Shown: piece after piece, positions 24,841 to 33,216 of the stretch | Layout: each line of letters opens with the position of its first letter | Numbering within the stretch: the first letter of the stretch is position 1 | Translations under genes and position numbers: made by a program | Notes under the pieces: generated by a model | What the model was told of the DNA's origin: nothing | Databases searched by the model: none | Seen by the model: the letters and a program-made list of their open reading frames with translations, nothing else | Virus record (IMG/VR): IMGVR_UViG_3300032282_001282 | Location: 1 to 64,000 of that record | DNA from: a virus | Length of the DNA stretch: 64,000 bases | Direction: 5' to 3' (one strand)

Positions 24841-25878
24841 ATGTCAGACCGCAGAAAAATTCGTTGGTTAATTGCCCACTTTCCGGTACACCTATTTCAA
24901 AGAACTGCCGAAGCATTTGGCCGCGAACTAGAAACTTTGTGCCCAGGACAATTTGAACTCGAAATCCACACTTTAGATACTTTTGCAGAAAAGTACAGCG
25001 ACAAGTATAGCAATATCAATAAGCGTATGCCACGCTTGCCAGGCTTAGAAGATAAGCAAGGAATTGCAAAGAAGCATGCCGCTACTGACGTTAAAGAAAT
25101 GTACGAAAAATGGGATACATTCTTTGATGGTTTGCGTGAAGGCGATTTCGAAATGAGCCAAACACAAGTATTTACAGTTGCTGAAAAATTACATAATAAA
25201 GATTTTGCCGCACTAGATTTACCATTCTTGTTTGACAATCACGACCACGTTAGCCGTGTATTAGATGGCGAAATTGGTGACGAGCTATGCAAAGGCCTAG
25301 AAAATGAAAAGATTCGTGGTTTAGCATTTACTTACTCCGGTGGTTATCGCATTATCGGTAGCACAAATGGTCTAAGCAACCTTAGTGATTTAGCACACAC
25401 AGATTTGATCGTTGCTAACCGTCCAAGCGAAGTATTGTTTGGCAATGGTTTTGGAACTCCAATCCTACGTCGCTCTGAAGTTGCTAACGCTAGTTTAGCT
25501 GAAGGTGTAAATGACGGCATGGCTGTTGAAACTACATACATTCGCTTTACTGGTAAGCACGTATTAAAAACAAATCACAGTATTTTCATGACAACTATCT
25601 TAACTGGTACTAAGTTCTTAGATAGTTTAACAGAAGACCAACGTAATGCATTTATGGTTGCCGCAAAGCGTGTAGCTAAGATCGAACGTGAGTGGTCTGT
25701 TGCAGATGCTGAAAAATACGAACGCGATGCTGTAACCAATGGTGTTACAATCATTGACTTGTCTGAAGAAGACCAGGCGTTGTTACAGAAGCGAGCAAAA
25801 CTAAGCTATCGCCATGTTGAAGACATGGGTATCGATGTAAACTTAGTAAAACGTATTATTGAACGTCGTAAAGATTAA
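24841..25878 (+). CDS. DctP/TRAP-type solute-binding protein without signal peptide (copy 1)
   Basis: This 345-aa protein has a DctP fold pattern: LDLPFLFDNHDHVSRVLDGE, IRGLAFTYSGGYRIIGS and then VETTYIRFTGKHVLKT. TRAP SBPs normally bind carboxylates in the periplasm, using an Arg in the G-x-R region. Here the N-terminus MSDRRKIRWLIAHFPVH lacks any signal peptide, so it should stay in the cytoplasm. It has a good AGGAG site. Its last 4 nt overlap the end of the convergent PP-loop copy 3. A paralog lies at 28635-29597. Confidence 0.7.
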   Translation: MSDRRKIRWLIAHFPVHLFQRTAEAFGRELETLCPGQFELEIHTLDTFAEKYSDKYSNINKRMPRLPGLEDKQGIAKKHAATDVKEMYEKWDTFFDGLREGDFEMSQTQVFTVAEKLHNKDFAALDLPFLFDNHDHVSRVLDGEIGDELCKGLENEKIRGLAFTYSGGYRIIGSTNGLSNLSDLAHTDLIVANRPSEVLFGNGFGTPILRRSEVANASLAEGVNDGMAVETTYIRFTGKHVLKTNHSIFMTTILTGTKFLDSLTEDQRNAFMVAAKRVAKIEREWSVADAEKYERDAVTNGVTIIDLSEEDQALLQKRAKLSYRHVEDMGIDVNLVKRIIERRKD

Positions 25879-27002
25879 ATATCACCCACGTAATAACGTG
25901 GGCTGTATTTAGGAATAGTGCCCCGGCCGTTGAGAAACTCCGGGGCTATATTTTTGGCTAGATAATCTGCACCTTGTGCCCAAACATCACGTGCTCGACT
26001 AAACTGTTTTGTATTATAGAACCAAGTATCAAACTCATTGTCCCAATCGCTCTGCGGCTTGTCGACCTGGAACCACGTATTGTCCCATGTTGTTTGATAC
26101 ACAACTCCACGTAAGATCTTTTCCTTGGCAGTTTTAAATATACTGTTAGTACTAGACCAAATACGCTGATAGGTAGGATTGACTTGTAAGAATCGTAAGA
26201 AGGTATGACATTGTTTAGCAAGTATATCGCAAGCTTCAGGCGACCAGTAAAAGAATTCTACTGTGCTGTTATCGTATTCACCAAAGTTTGGATTGATGTT
26301 AATGTTATTAGCTGGCTTGTCTATAAACTGTAGATAGAGTTTGCCGTCAACAATAGTACACGGCGGCTTATCAATGCCTAGTATAATACCAATGTTTTGT
26401 CGGCTGTCAATACGTGAACGTACTTCTTTAACGTGGTAATAATTGTAACGTTGATTACCGCCAGGATTAATAACATCACGACTGTCTAACACCCAAGACT
26501 CGTCACGTGCTTTTAAGTAATAGGTTAAGATGTCTTTGCTAGAATCGTATACTGTAACCTTAGTATTAGGCATATTATCTGCAATCCATTGCATCTTATC
26601 CTTGACTGTTAGTTCATACTCGGCGTTTTGATTCCACGTTTCTGTAATTGCGGGATCTAGTACTAGGAAGTCAGTTTTACTTGCTTCAAAGATCCAGTTA
26701 GTAATAATTTCATCAATGTGCAGACCTTGACGATAGAATGACATTAGGATATTATGACTGTCTGCACCACCTGAGTAACTTAGGATAATGTAATCATATT
26801 GTTCACGTAGTTCACGTGCCCTACGATCATATAGTGCATCTAATGACAGTTCTGGTTCATGACTAAAATCGTACGCATCAAATACATCATTGTTAAACAC
26901 CCATTCAACAGGCAGTTTATTTTGTGTAGCGTGTAGCAAACAGCGGGCTTTGCTGGCAAATGCTTGATTGCCAGCAATATAATATCCTAAGGATTTATTC
27001 AT
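25875..27002 (-). CDS. PP-loop ATP-pyrophosphatase family protein (copy 3)
   Basis: This 375-aa protein has SGGADS at residues 77-82, closest to the SGGxDS consensus. It shares LGYYIAGNQAFASKA, EPELSLDALYDRRARELREQ, RDESWVLDSRDVINPGG and LGIDKP with the other copies. It is the last gene of the operon DctP-like, oxygenase-like, Bug, PP-loop and begins on the Bug stop codon. Its 3' end contains a CCCACG/CGTGGG hairpin and overlaps the end of the convergent DctP copy 1 gene. Confidence 0.75.
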   Translation of the reverse strand: MNKSLGYYIAGNQAFASKARCLLHATQNKLPVEWVFNNDVFDAYDFSHEPELSLDALYDRRARELREQYDYIILSYSGGADSHNILMSFYRQGLHIDEIITNWIFEASKTDFLVLDPAITETWNQNAEYELTVKDKMQWIADNMPNTKVTVYDSSKDILTYYLKARDESWVLDSRDVINPGGNQRYNYYHVKEVRSRIDSRQNIGIILGIDKPPCTIVDGKLYLQFIDKPANNININPNFGEYDNSTVEFFYWSPEACDILAKQCHTFLRFLQVNPTYQRIWSSTNSIFKTAKEKILRGVVYQTTWDNTWFQVDKPQSDWDNEFDTWFYNTKQFSRARDVWAQGADYLAKNIAPEFLNGRGTIPKYSPRYYVGDI

Positions 27003-27907
27003 TATTGTAGTGGCTTAACTTTTGCGGCTTGCTCGCGCCAGAACTTAACCTGTTGGTTAAACCAGCTAACTGTTTGTGCCCAGGTAAAATCTGCTGGTGT
27101 TGAAAACTCTCTAGCATAACCAGCTTGTACATCCGGTGCCCGGTTAGCTACACGTAGTAGCTCATATAGCTCTCGAACTTTTTCTGCAGGCATCTCAGTA
27201 CTAGCAACAATAACAGTATTGGTACTTACATTTTCAAATCCTTTGATACCTTGGCTTGCTAAAGTTGGGTGGCCTTTGATGCTACGTGTTCCTGTTAGGC
27301 CTAGCACACTTGTCAAATTTGCGTCAACTGCGCCTTCAATTTCACTTAACCAGTTCCAACCAGTATCAATATGTCGACCTAATACATCTTTATTGGCATC
27401 TACTAAACTAGTGTAATTAACAATACGAACACCGCTATAATGTTCGCCTAAAATACTTCCCATTAAATTACTGTGGCTACCATAACCGCTGATTGATGTC
27501 GTAAACCCATAGTCTTTCTTTATATCTTTGACGCTTTTGTATTGTGTACTAAAGAGTGCAACTGGTGCGCCAAGGGTTTGAACTAATACTGGTTGAAAAC
27601 TTTCTGCGGCATATCCTGTTTCTTTATCAAAGTTTGGCCGAATAAAGAACGTGCTTGTGCCACCGAGTAATGTATTCTTAGGATTATCCAATATATACTT
27701 TGCGGCTACTGCACCACCTGCACCAGGTTTAGTTTCAAAAACAAACTCGTACTTGGTTTGATTCTTATTAAGATCTGCTACCATAGCACGATAAAAGTTT
27801 GCTTGGTTAGCGGCAGGACTAAAACCCCAGACTAAGGTAATTCTTTCTGCGGCCATTGCCGTGACTGAAGCGGCCATAAGTGCGGCCAACACTATTTTTT
27901 TAAACAT
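27002..27907 (-). CDS. Bug/TctC-type periplasmic solute-binding protein (copy 3)
   Basis: This 301-aa protein has signal peptide MFKKIVLAALMAASVTAMAA and a mature TctC-like domain (ITLVWGFSPAANQANFYRAM, KPGAGGAVAAKYILDNPKN, TSISGYGSHSNLMGS, HPTLASQGIKGFENVS). It is most like copy 1 in its short 'FSPAANQANF' pocket start. It lies 9 nt after the oxygenase-like gene and overlaps PP-loop copy 3. Confidence 0.85.
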   Translation of the reverse strand: MFKKIVLAALMAASVTAMAAERITLVWGFSPAANQANFYRAMVADLNKNQTKYEFVFETKPGAGGAVAAKYILDNPKNTLLGGTSTFFIRPNFDKETGYAAESFQPVLVQTLGAPVALFSTQYKSVKDIKKDYGFTTSISGYGSHSNLMGSILGEHYSGVRIVNYTSLVDANKDVLGRHIDTGWNWLSEIEGAVDANLTSVLGLTGTRSIKGHPTLASQGIKGFENVSTNTVIVASTEMPAEKVRELYELLRVANRAPDVQAGYAREFSTPADFTWAQTVSWFNQQVKFWREQAAKVKPLQ

Positions 27908-27916
27908 TTAATTTTC

Positions 27917-28651
27917 CTATTTGAAATTTCTTACATTGAACTTGGGATCAGTACGATCTGTTCTAAGTCCAGTTACTTGCAAAGTCATGCGGCTATGCTC
28001 ACTTGCATTGGCTGTGGCGTGTGGAACATTTGGCCAATCATGCATATGAACTTCTCCGGCTCTCCATTGTTGATATACAGAGTTACCATATATCATAAAC
28101 TGTCCGGGCTTCCAATCTTCTAACATAACAGTAGCACGGACAATATCTAAAGGATCGTAACCATAGTCCTGGTTATCAGGATTACCATTACCATCCCGGT
28201 AAAACAATCTTTGTATTGGGTCTATGTGTGCTGTAAACATTTGCCCAGTTTTTTGTACATGACAACGAGAGTGTGTCACACTAAAATTAAAACTGTCAAT
28301 AACTTTTTGTAATTCAGGAAACTCTGTAAAGTCATCAAAGACATCAGTTAATTCGATTTGATCGAGATTGCCACCGCCCCGAGCAATATCAGACTTGCGT
28401 TTGTCGATGCCCAGTACAATTTGCTTGGAACCACCTGTATAGGTAATGTTGTTCCAAGTGGCAGAAAAACTGCGATTGCGTATAACAGGAAGGTAGTCGT
28501 TCCACGTTACTGGAACACTACCTAATACCATAAATGTTGAGTTGGGTCTGTCTTGTTTAAAATTATCAAAGTGGTAAGAGCTTTTTGTCTTTGACCACTC
28601 CCATACGCTATCGTAATCTGCTAGAGTTTTTGGTTTATTTGAGTTTTCCAT
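27917..28651 (-). CDS. 2OG-Fe(II) oxygenase-like protein (copy 2)
   Basis: This 244-aa paralog of the 241-aa protein has TGQMFTAHID (His142, Asp144), AGEVHMHDWPNVPHATAN (His211) and SRMTLQVTG (Arg221). The N-terminal 110 residues differ and have no recognised match. It overlaps the DctP copy 2 gene by 17 nt and precedes Bug copy 3. The same core motifs at similar spacing in both copies argue for an active enzyme. Confidence 0.65.
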   Translation of the reverse strand: MENSNKPKTLADYDSVWEWSKTKSSYHFDNFKQDRPNSTFMVLGSVPVTWNDYLPVIRNRSFSATWNNITYTGGSKQIVLGIDKRKSDIARGGGNLDQIELTDVFDDFTEFPELQKVIDSFNFSVTHSRCHVQKTGQMFTAHIDPIQRLFYRDGNGNPDNQDYGYDPLDIVRATVMLEDWKPGQFMIYGNSVYQQWRAGEVHMHDWPNVPHATANASEHSRMTLQVTGLRTDRTDPKFNVRNFK

Positions 28652-29597
28652 TTGTTAATTGATCAAGCAGTCCTGAGCTAAAATAAGTGTTAAACTTATT
28701 ATACAGTCCTGCTGTTGCAGATACAAATTTTTCTTTTTCATTTGCAGTCATGCGTACAGTAGGAATGCCTTGCTCAGCGGCACGTTTTTGAATTACAACA
28801 TTATCGGCTAGGCTATGATCACGTTCGATTTGAGCGGCTCTCATAGCGGCACGAGCAAAAATGCCCTGTACCTTTTCACCTAAGGCTAACCAAGTTTGTT
28901 GGTTGATAATTAAACTGGTTAGGAACAAGCTGTGTTCGTTATCATTAATATGTGTAGTTTGCTTATCGTGGCCTAGTACAAAGAAACGAGTGTAAGTAGT
29001 TTCACCACCATCAACACGACCAGTTTCTAAACTAGCTTCTAAGTCTTCGATAAACATTGGAACTGGAGTAGAGCCAACGGCCTTGAAAGTTTCAACTGCT
29101 ACTGGGTTATTACCACAGCCGATATTCATACTAGCAAAATCGCCAATGGATTCGATTGCACGATTACTTGGAACAATACGGAAACCACCTGAGTAAGTAA
29201 ATGCTAGTCCACGGATATTGCTATTATCAGCAACTTTGGCCAACATGTGTTGCCCAACTGGACCATCAATAACTTGACGTGCTTGCTCATCGCTGTTGAA
29301 TAAGAATGGCATTGTTAGTGCATACATATCTTTGTCAACACGACCTAAAGTACTTGCATAAACTGTAGCCATGTCAATAATACCATTATCAACTAAACCG
29401 ATAACACGCTCACGGTCTGTAGTGTGTTCTGTTAAATTATCTTTAGCAATAGCGTTCCATTCTTTAAGATCTAGAACATTAATTGTATATTGACCGTTGG
29501 TTTCTGTATAAACTTCTTCGGCAAAGCTCTTAGCGGCTTCAATAAAAACATGGTAAGGCTCATGGGCCAATACCCAGTTTAGGGTGTACTTTTGCAT
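28635..29597 (-). CDS. DctP/TRAP-type solute-binding protein without signal peptide (copy 2)
   Basis: This 320-aa protein shares with copy 1 the blocks ALTMPFLFNSDEQARQVIDG, RGLAFTYSGGFRIVPS and GETTYTRFFVLGHDK. The start MQKYTLNWVLAHEPYHVF is not a signal peptide, so a cytoplasmic location is likely. It is the first gene of the second module, with a late box GATAAATA and an AGGAG site upstream. A ligand-binding sensor or substrate carrier feeding the PP-loop enzyme are possible roles, both inferred. Confidence 0.7.
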   Translation of the reverse strand: MQKYTLNWVLAHEPYHVFIEAAKSFAEEVYTETNGQYTINVLDLKEWNAIAKDNLTEHTTDRERVIGLVDNGIIDMATVYASTLGRVDKDMYALTMPFLFNSDEQARQVIDGPVGQHMLAKVADNSNIRGLAFTYSGGFRIVPSNRAIESIGDFASMNIGCGNNPVAVETFKAVGSTPVPMFIEDLEASLETGRVDGGETTYTRFFVLGHDKQTTHINDNEHSLFLTSLIINQQTWLALGEKVQGIFARAAMRAAQIERDHSLADNVVIQKRAAEQGIPTVRMTANEKEKFVSATAGLYNKFNTYFSSGLLDQLTNGKLK

Positions 29598-29632
29598 TTT
29601 GGGGTCTCCTGTTGGACTGCTACTTGATATAA

Positions 29633-30229
29633 TTATTTATCTACAGGACCGGCAATAATACTATAAACTTCTTCCCAGTTTTTAACTGTACGCACACCAT
29701 CGTGATAGTGATTCATATTATGCCCGTGTTCCATTAACAGAGCATTTAATCCCAAATTTGCACCCAATTCAGCGTTTTGCGGTTTATCTTCAATCCACCA
29801 GCAACCTGTGTCGCGGTATGGGTATAGTGCTTCATCTTTGTCTGCGCCTGTGGCCAAACAAACAACACGTTGGAATACCGTATCTCCAAATAGTTTACTT
29901 AGATTCATTTCCCTAAGTCGTTGTGCATTTGGGTCTGTGCTTAGGCTAGTAATACAATGGAAAACATACCCATGTTCTTCGTGTAGCTTTTTAACATAGT
30001 GTATGGCATCACGTAACGGAGGCAAGAAACCAATTGCGGCACTTTCGTTAAACATCTTAATTAGACGTTTGCCTTGGTCCTTACTAATACCGTACCTTGT
30101 GCCAATATCATAGTTAAATTCACCACCGGGTAGTTTTTCAAATCCGTGTGTTTCTAACCAAATATTAAATGCGTACTCCCAATTGAGTAACACACCATCT
30201 GCATCTACTAATATAACTGATTCTTTCAT
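29633..30229 (-). CDS. HAD-superfamily phosphatase, possibly 5'-nucleotidase-like
   Basis: This 198-aa protein has HAD motif I DADGVLLNW (residues 9-17), a helical cap, motif II ITSLSTD and motif III/IV WWIEDKPQNAELGANLG. The N-terminal layout resembles 5'(3')-deoxyribonucleotidases used by phages in nucleotide salvage. It is not obviously GmhB, because the DRDGT signature is absent. Its ATG overlaps the end of the next gene by 4 nt. Confidence 0.7.
   Translation of the reverse strand: MKESVILVDADGVLLNWEYAFNIWLETHGFEKLPGGEFNYDIGTRYGISKDQGKRLIKMFNESAAIGFLPPLRDAIHYVKKLHEEHGYVFHCITSLSTDPNAQRLREMNLSKLFGDTVFQRVVCLATGADKDEALYPYRDTGCWWIEDKPQNAELGANLGLNALLMEHGHNMNHYHDGVRTVKNWEEVYSIIAGPVDK
29634..29641 (-). 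promoter_or_regulatory. Late promoter box (GATAAATA)
   Basis: It lies 37 nt upstream of the DctP copy 2 start, overlapping the stop of the HAD gene. It should drive the four-gene module. Confidence 0.5.
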
Positions 30230-30681
30230 TCTGCTCCTTTTGTTAGTTCACATACTAACATAAAATGATCGTATGCTTGTCTAACACTTTCATGTTTCAA
30301 TAGTTTGTCTGCTTCTGCTTGCATAGCGTGTACACCAGCTTCGGCACAATCACGGATGCTGAGTCCTTGTAGTGTACACAGCTCGTCACCAAAGGCTTCA
30401 GCAAGAGCATGCCAAGCTCGTTTCTGCTCTGGGGTAACAGTCGCCTGTTTTGGGCGTAGTTCACTGGCCTTTTGTATAGCCTTACATATAGCATCTTCTG
30501 CTATACGGCTAGCGGCTATCATTGGTGCGTAAGCAGGATCGACATTATACCTACGACTAGAACCACCTGGGTATACACTTAGCAAGTGATGGCCTTTGGG
30601 TAATGCGTCCATTAGTTCAGTATCGTACTCATATACTGGAACATATCGACGGCCTTCTTTTTTGTAATACAACTGCTTCAT
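30226..30681 (-). CDS. Unrecognised 151-aa phage protein
   Basis: This is a helical soluble protein with YPGGSSRRYNVDPAYAPMIA near residue 37 and a C-terminal alpha-helical half (RAWHALAEAFGDELCTLQ). It is coupled by 4-nt overlaps to both neighbours, so it is part of a conserved-looking operon with the HAD enzyme. Confidence 0.5.
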   Translation of the reverse strand: MKQLYYKKEGRRYVPVYEYDTELMDALPKGHHLLSVYPGGSSRRYNVDPAYAPMIAASRIAEDAICKAIQKASELRPKQATVTPEQKRAWHALAEAFGDELCTLQGLSIRDCAEAGVHAMQAEADKLLKHESVRQAYDHFMLVCELTKGAE

Positions 30682-31349
30682 AGTACTTTTACATAATTTA
30701 GATTTGTAACACGAGCATTACCGCGGTACTTGTCTTTGTTATGTGCTTTAACTTTACCTTGGATACGGCCTGCTTCAATAATTTTCTTATTGTCCTTAGC
30801 CCAATAAAAAATCAAATCCCCATTGTCGTCATTGCCGTATACTGCATAACAATCCATACTAGGGACATATCGGCTTTCAATAATTGAAAAATTTACAACA
30901 ATTTTTTCGCCAATTTTGCCAACAAAATTACTTTGGTGTTCGTAACGAGCACTTACTTCGCGGATCTGATCTTTTTTCTTTTGATCGTGGGCAAGTTTTG
31001 GAGCCCATGCAAGTAGCCCAATATCTCGTATGTTGAGATTTTCGTTGCCGAGTATTTCTGCAATTTTATGAAGGAATTGATTTGAGCTACCCTTGGTCAA
31101 GGTTTGCATTATATGTGTCTGTTGCAGGAAAGACACAATGTCTTCGGCTTCAGCACGATGCGAATCTTTAATTTCAAAATTTGATGTTTGATTTAGCACA
31201 CCAAGGATAATTTCTCTGTTGGGTGCTAGTTTTTCTGGGCCGTTGGCATCACGAACAACTTTTTGTTGGTTGTGTTCAAAGGCGGCAACTGCTACTGCAA
31301 GAGCCTGAATAGTAGAAAAATGTTTTTGCTTATTCACAGGCAACTCCAT
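30678..31349 (-). CDS. Unrecognised 223-aa phage protein
   Basis: This protein starts with a helical domain and ends in a compact beta-rich domain (residues 140-223: VSARYEHQSNFVGKIGEK, YVPSMDCYAVYGNDDNGD, then KVKAHNKDKYRG..LNYVKV). The C-terminal part could be an OB- or SH3-like fold. Just upstream is a near-perfect early promoter. It is the first gene of the operon through the HAD gene. Confidence 0.5.
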   Translation of the reverse strand: MELPVNKQKHFSTIQALAVAVAAFEHNQQKVVRDANGPEKLAPNREIILGVLNQTSNFEIKDSHRAEAEDIVSFLQQTHIMQTLTKGSSNQFLHKIAEILGNENLNIRDIGLLAWAPKLAHDQKKKDQIREVSARYEHQSNFVGKIGEKIVVNFSIIESRYVPSMDCYAVYGNDDNGDLIFYWAKDNKKIIEAGRIQGKVKAHNKDKYRGNARVTNLNYVKVL

Positions 31350-31365
31350 ATTTAAGATATGCTAT

Positions 31366-31394
31366 ATTATAGCATATTGGGAATATTGGGTCAA
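31366..31394 (-). promoter_or_regulatory. Early-type promoter with TTCCCAATATG spacer motif
   Basis: On the minus strand TTGACC, a 17-bp spacer and TATAAT lie 17 nt upstream of the ATG at 31349. The spacer contains ATTCCCAATATG, which recurs in three other promoters of this window. Confidence 0.8.
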
Positions 31395-31636
31395 CCTTTT
31401 TTGATCTGGGAAATGTAGCGGTGTAGCTCGCTTAAATAGGCACTTTGATTGCTCATTTTGCCTTCTAAATCACGTACCCTGCGATTTAAGTTTTGGTTTT
31501 CAGACTGCAATTGGTCCATGGTAACTTTGTTATCTTTAAGTACTTTTTCGTGACTTAGTAAGTTAGGGCGTGGTGGCGCATTAGGGTCCACCGGACGCTT
31601 CTTCTTTACCTTGTACATACTTTTGATATCTATCAT
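31391..31636 (-). CDS. Small coiled-coil protein
   Basis: This 81-aa protein has a basic Pro-rich start (VKKKRPVDPNAPPRPN) and a heptad-patterned helix (residues 38-78, LQSENQNLNRRVRDLEGK). Its stop lies inside the -35 region of the promoter for the next operon. It overlaps the cupin gene by 4 nt. Confidence 0.55.
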   Translation of the reverse strand: MIDIKSMYKVKKKRPVDPNAPPRPNLLSHEKVLKDNKVTMDQLQSENQNLNRRVRDLEGKMSNQSAYLSELHRYISQIKKG

Positions 31637-31956
31637 ACGTAATATTTATCGCCTAGTACACTTGGTACCTTGATACAAACGGTATAGGTATCTTCTAAAT
31701 ATACACATTCAAGAGTTTCTCCTGCCCTAACTTCGAATATATCACCTTTGACAAAATGCTCGCCGTTGGCAATAACATGTCCTTCGGTGATTAAACTTAG
31801 TTCTTTGGCAATTTTATGAACGTGCTTGGGGCTAATATCATCCTTAGGGTTAAACTGATAACTTACTTCAAACTTGTCAGTTTTCCAGATAGCACGATCA
31901 AATGCACCAATGAACCAGCCACGGTCACCGCTTTCACTCAGCTTGAACCGTTTCAT
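31633..31956 (-). CDS. Cupin-fold protein
   Basis: This 107-aa single cupin domain has PKHVHKIAKELSLITEGH with His-x-His, then GDIFEVRAGETLECVY and a final VCIKVPSVLG. Small cupins can be sugar isomerase-like or binding proteins, and the function is unknown. The start overlaps the 122-aa gene by 23 nt. Confidence 0.65.
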   Translation of the reverse strand: MKRFKLSESGDRGWFIGAFDRAIWKTDKFEVSYQFNPKDDISPKHVHKIAKELSLITEGHVIANGEHFVKGDIFEVRAGETLECVYLEDTYTVCIKVPSVLGDKYYV

Positions 31957-32302
31957 CTTTCTTTTCTTCTTCTTTAGGAATAAATTGTTCTAGGTAGGCC
32001 AAATCTAATTCAGCCATTACTGTGGCTACTTCTTTTGGATAACCCTCTAAGAAGTATTTAAAAAGACTATCAAAGTCTTTTTGTTCAGTGTCGTAGCGAT
32101 TTTGTACAACAGTTTTTTTATTAAGATTTAGTACAACTCCAGCGTACTGTTGATCTTTACCGGACAGGCCTTTGGTAAACTCAACACGTTCGTCGAATTG
32201 AATATTCTTTGGATCTTTATTCCAGCCAGGTTGTTCTGTGCGAACTCCGCGGCGTGGTTTCATTACATAAAATGCTACAAGGTGTAGGTCTTTGATTTTC
32301 AT
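31934..32302 (-). CDS. Small protein following the clamp-loader gene
   Basis: This 122-aa protein overlaps the clamp-loader stop by 4 nt. In T4 the gene following gene 44 is 62, the small clamp-loader subunit, and position is the only argument for that here. The sequence contains DLHLVAFYVMKPRRGVRTEQ and a helix LFKYFLEGYPKEVATVMAEL, with an acidic tail. I cannot confirm gp62 by motif. Confidence 0.45.
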   Translation of the reverse strand: MKIKDLHLVAFYVMKPRRGVRTEQPGWNKDPKNIQFDERVEFTKGLSGKDQQYAGVVLNLNKKTVVQNRYDTEQKDFDSLFKYFLEGYPKEVATVMAELDLAYLEQFIPKEEEKKDETVQAE

Positions 32303-33216
32303 AGTTGTGTAAGCTCGATTAAAGTTGCTGATAAGTTAATTTCAGGATCAGCACACATTGGGTGATTAACCAATCCTTTGCGGATTGCCAAGATAGCTTG
32401 GTCTTGTTTTTCTGGATCCTTAGACCACAGTTCCAAATTGTCGTACATCCAACGGAATAACCCGTCCATATCTTCCATACTGGCTTGTGTACAAATTGCT
32501 TGTCGACCTTCTCTAATTTTTCCAGCCTTAAACAATTCTACAGCACCAAGACGCCAGTCTTTAACAGCACGATCATTTTCACCGGGCTTGTCTAGACGTC
32601 CTGTAGTTGAGTTTGCTTGTACAAGATTTAGACATTTACGCAGATCTGGATATGTTGCTTTGACATAGCTGTCAAGCGTATCCAAATCAAACTCAACATT
32701 TTCTGATACCAAGATAGTGGCAATACGAGCAGTAAATTCTGTCAAGTCTGTTTTATCGATATGGAAACCTTGACAACGACTGTGTAAAGCATCCATAATT
32801 TTATGTGGTTTGTTACAAGTTAAAATAAATCGAACTTGTGCCGCATACTGTTCTAATGCACCACGCAACAATGCTTGACTGTTCGGAGTCAAATAGTCTG
32901 CTTCGTCTAGCAAAACAATCTTTAAATGTCCAAACGGCATAGTACTAGCAAAACCCAGTACCTTGTCACGCATGTCATCAACTTTGGTTTCATTAGATGC
33001 ATTAATATGCAATACATCATAATCATCAATGCCCAACTCGTTGATAAGAACTTTGGCTAGCGTAGTTTTACCTGTGCCCGGACTACCGCTTAGTAGAATA
33101 TGTGGAATTGATTTTTCTTTTACCCAAGATTCAATTTGCTGTTTTTGTCCAGCGTCAGTGAACACATAATCTTGTATCGTTTTGGGACGATACTTTTCTG
33201 TCCAGAGTTCTTTCAT
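32299..33216 (-). CDS. Sliding-clamp loader large subunit (gp44/RFC-like AAA+)
   Basis: This 305-aa AAA+ ATPase has Walker A GSPGTGKT (44-51), Walker B LLDEADYL, the SRC motif (HSRCQGF) and sensor 2-like TYPDLRKCLNLVQ. It opens the sliding clamp and loads it at primer ends for phage replication. It overlaps the zinc-finger gene by 4 nt upstream and the 122-aa gene downstream. Confidence 0.92.
   Translation of the reverse strand: MKELWTEKYRPKTIQDYVFTDAGQKQQIESWVKEKSIPHILLSGSPGTGKTTLAKVLINELGIDDYDVLHINASNETKVDDMRDKVLGFASTMPFGHLKIVLLDEADYLTPNSQALLRGALEQYAAQVRFILTCNKPHKIMDALHSRCQGFHIDKTDLTEFTARIATILVSENVEFDLDTLDSYVKATYPDLRKCLNLVQANSTTGRLDKPGENDRAVKDWRLGAVELFKAGKIREGRQAICTQASMEDMDGLFRWMYDNLELWSKDPEKQDQAILAIRKGLVNHPMCADPEINLSATLIELTQL

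Noticed and set aside
25884-25902. CCCACG/CGTGGG hairpin as a full bidirectional terminator
   Set aside because: No T-run follows on either strand and the hairpin is within codons of PP-loop copy 3; it may still pause transcription.
29633-30229. GmhB (heptose phosphatase) for the HAD protein
   Set aside because: The first motif DADGVLLNW lacks the DRDGT signature, and it lies far from the heptose operon; a nucleotidase-like enzyme is more likely.
31643-31650. GATAAATA as a promoter for the 81-aa protein
   Set aside because: It is within coding codons of the cupin and only 7 nt from the next start, so probably coincidental.
31934-32302. RegA or gp62 identity of the 122-aa protein
   Set aside because: The length equals that of T4 RegA and the position equals that of gp62, but no sequence motif of either was found, so it was left unnamed.
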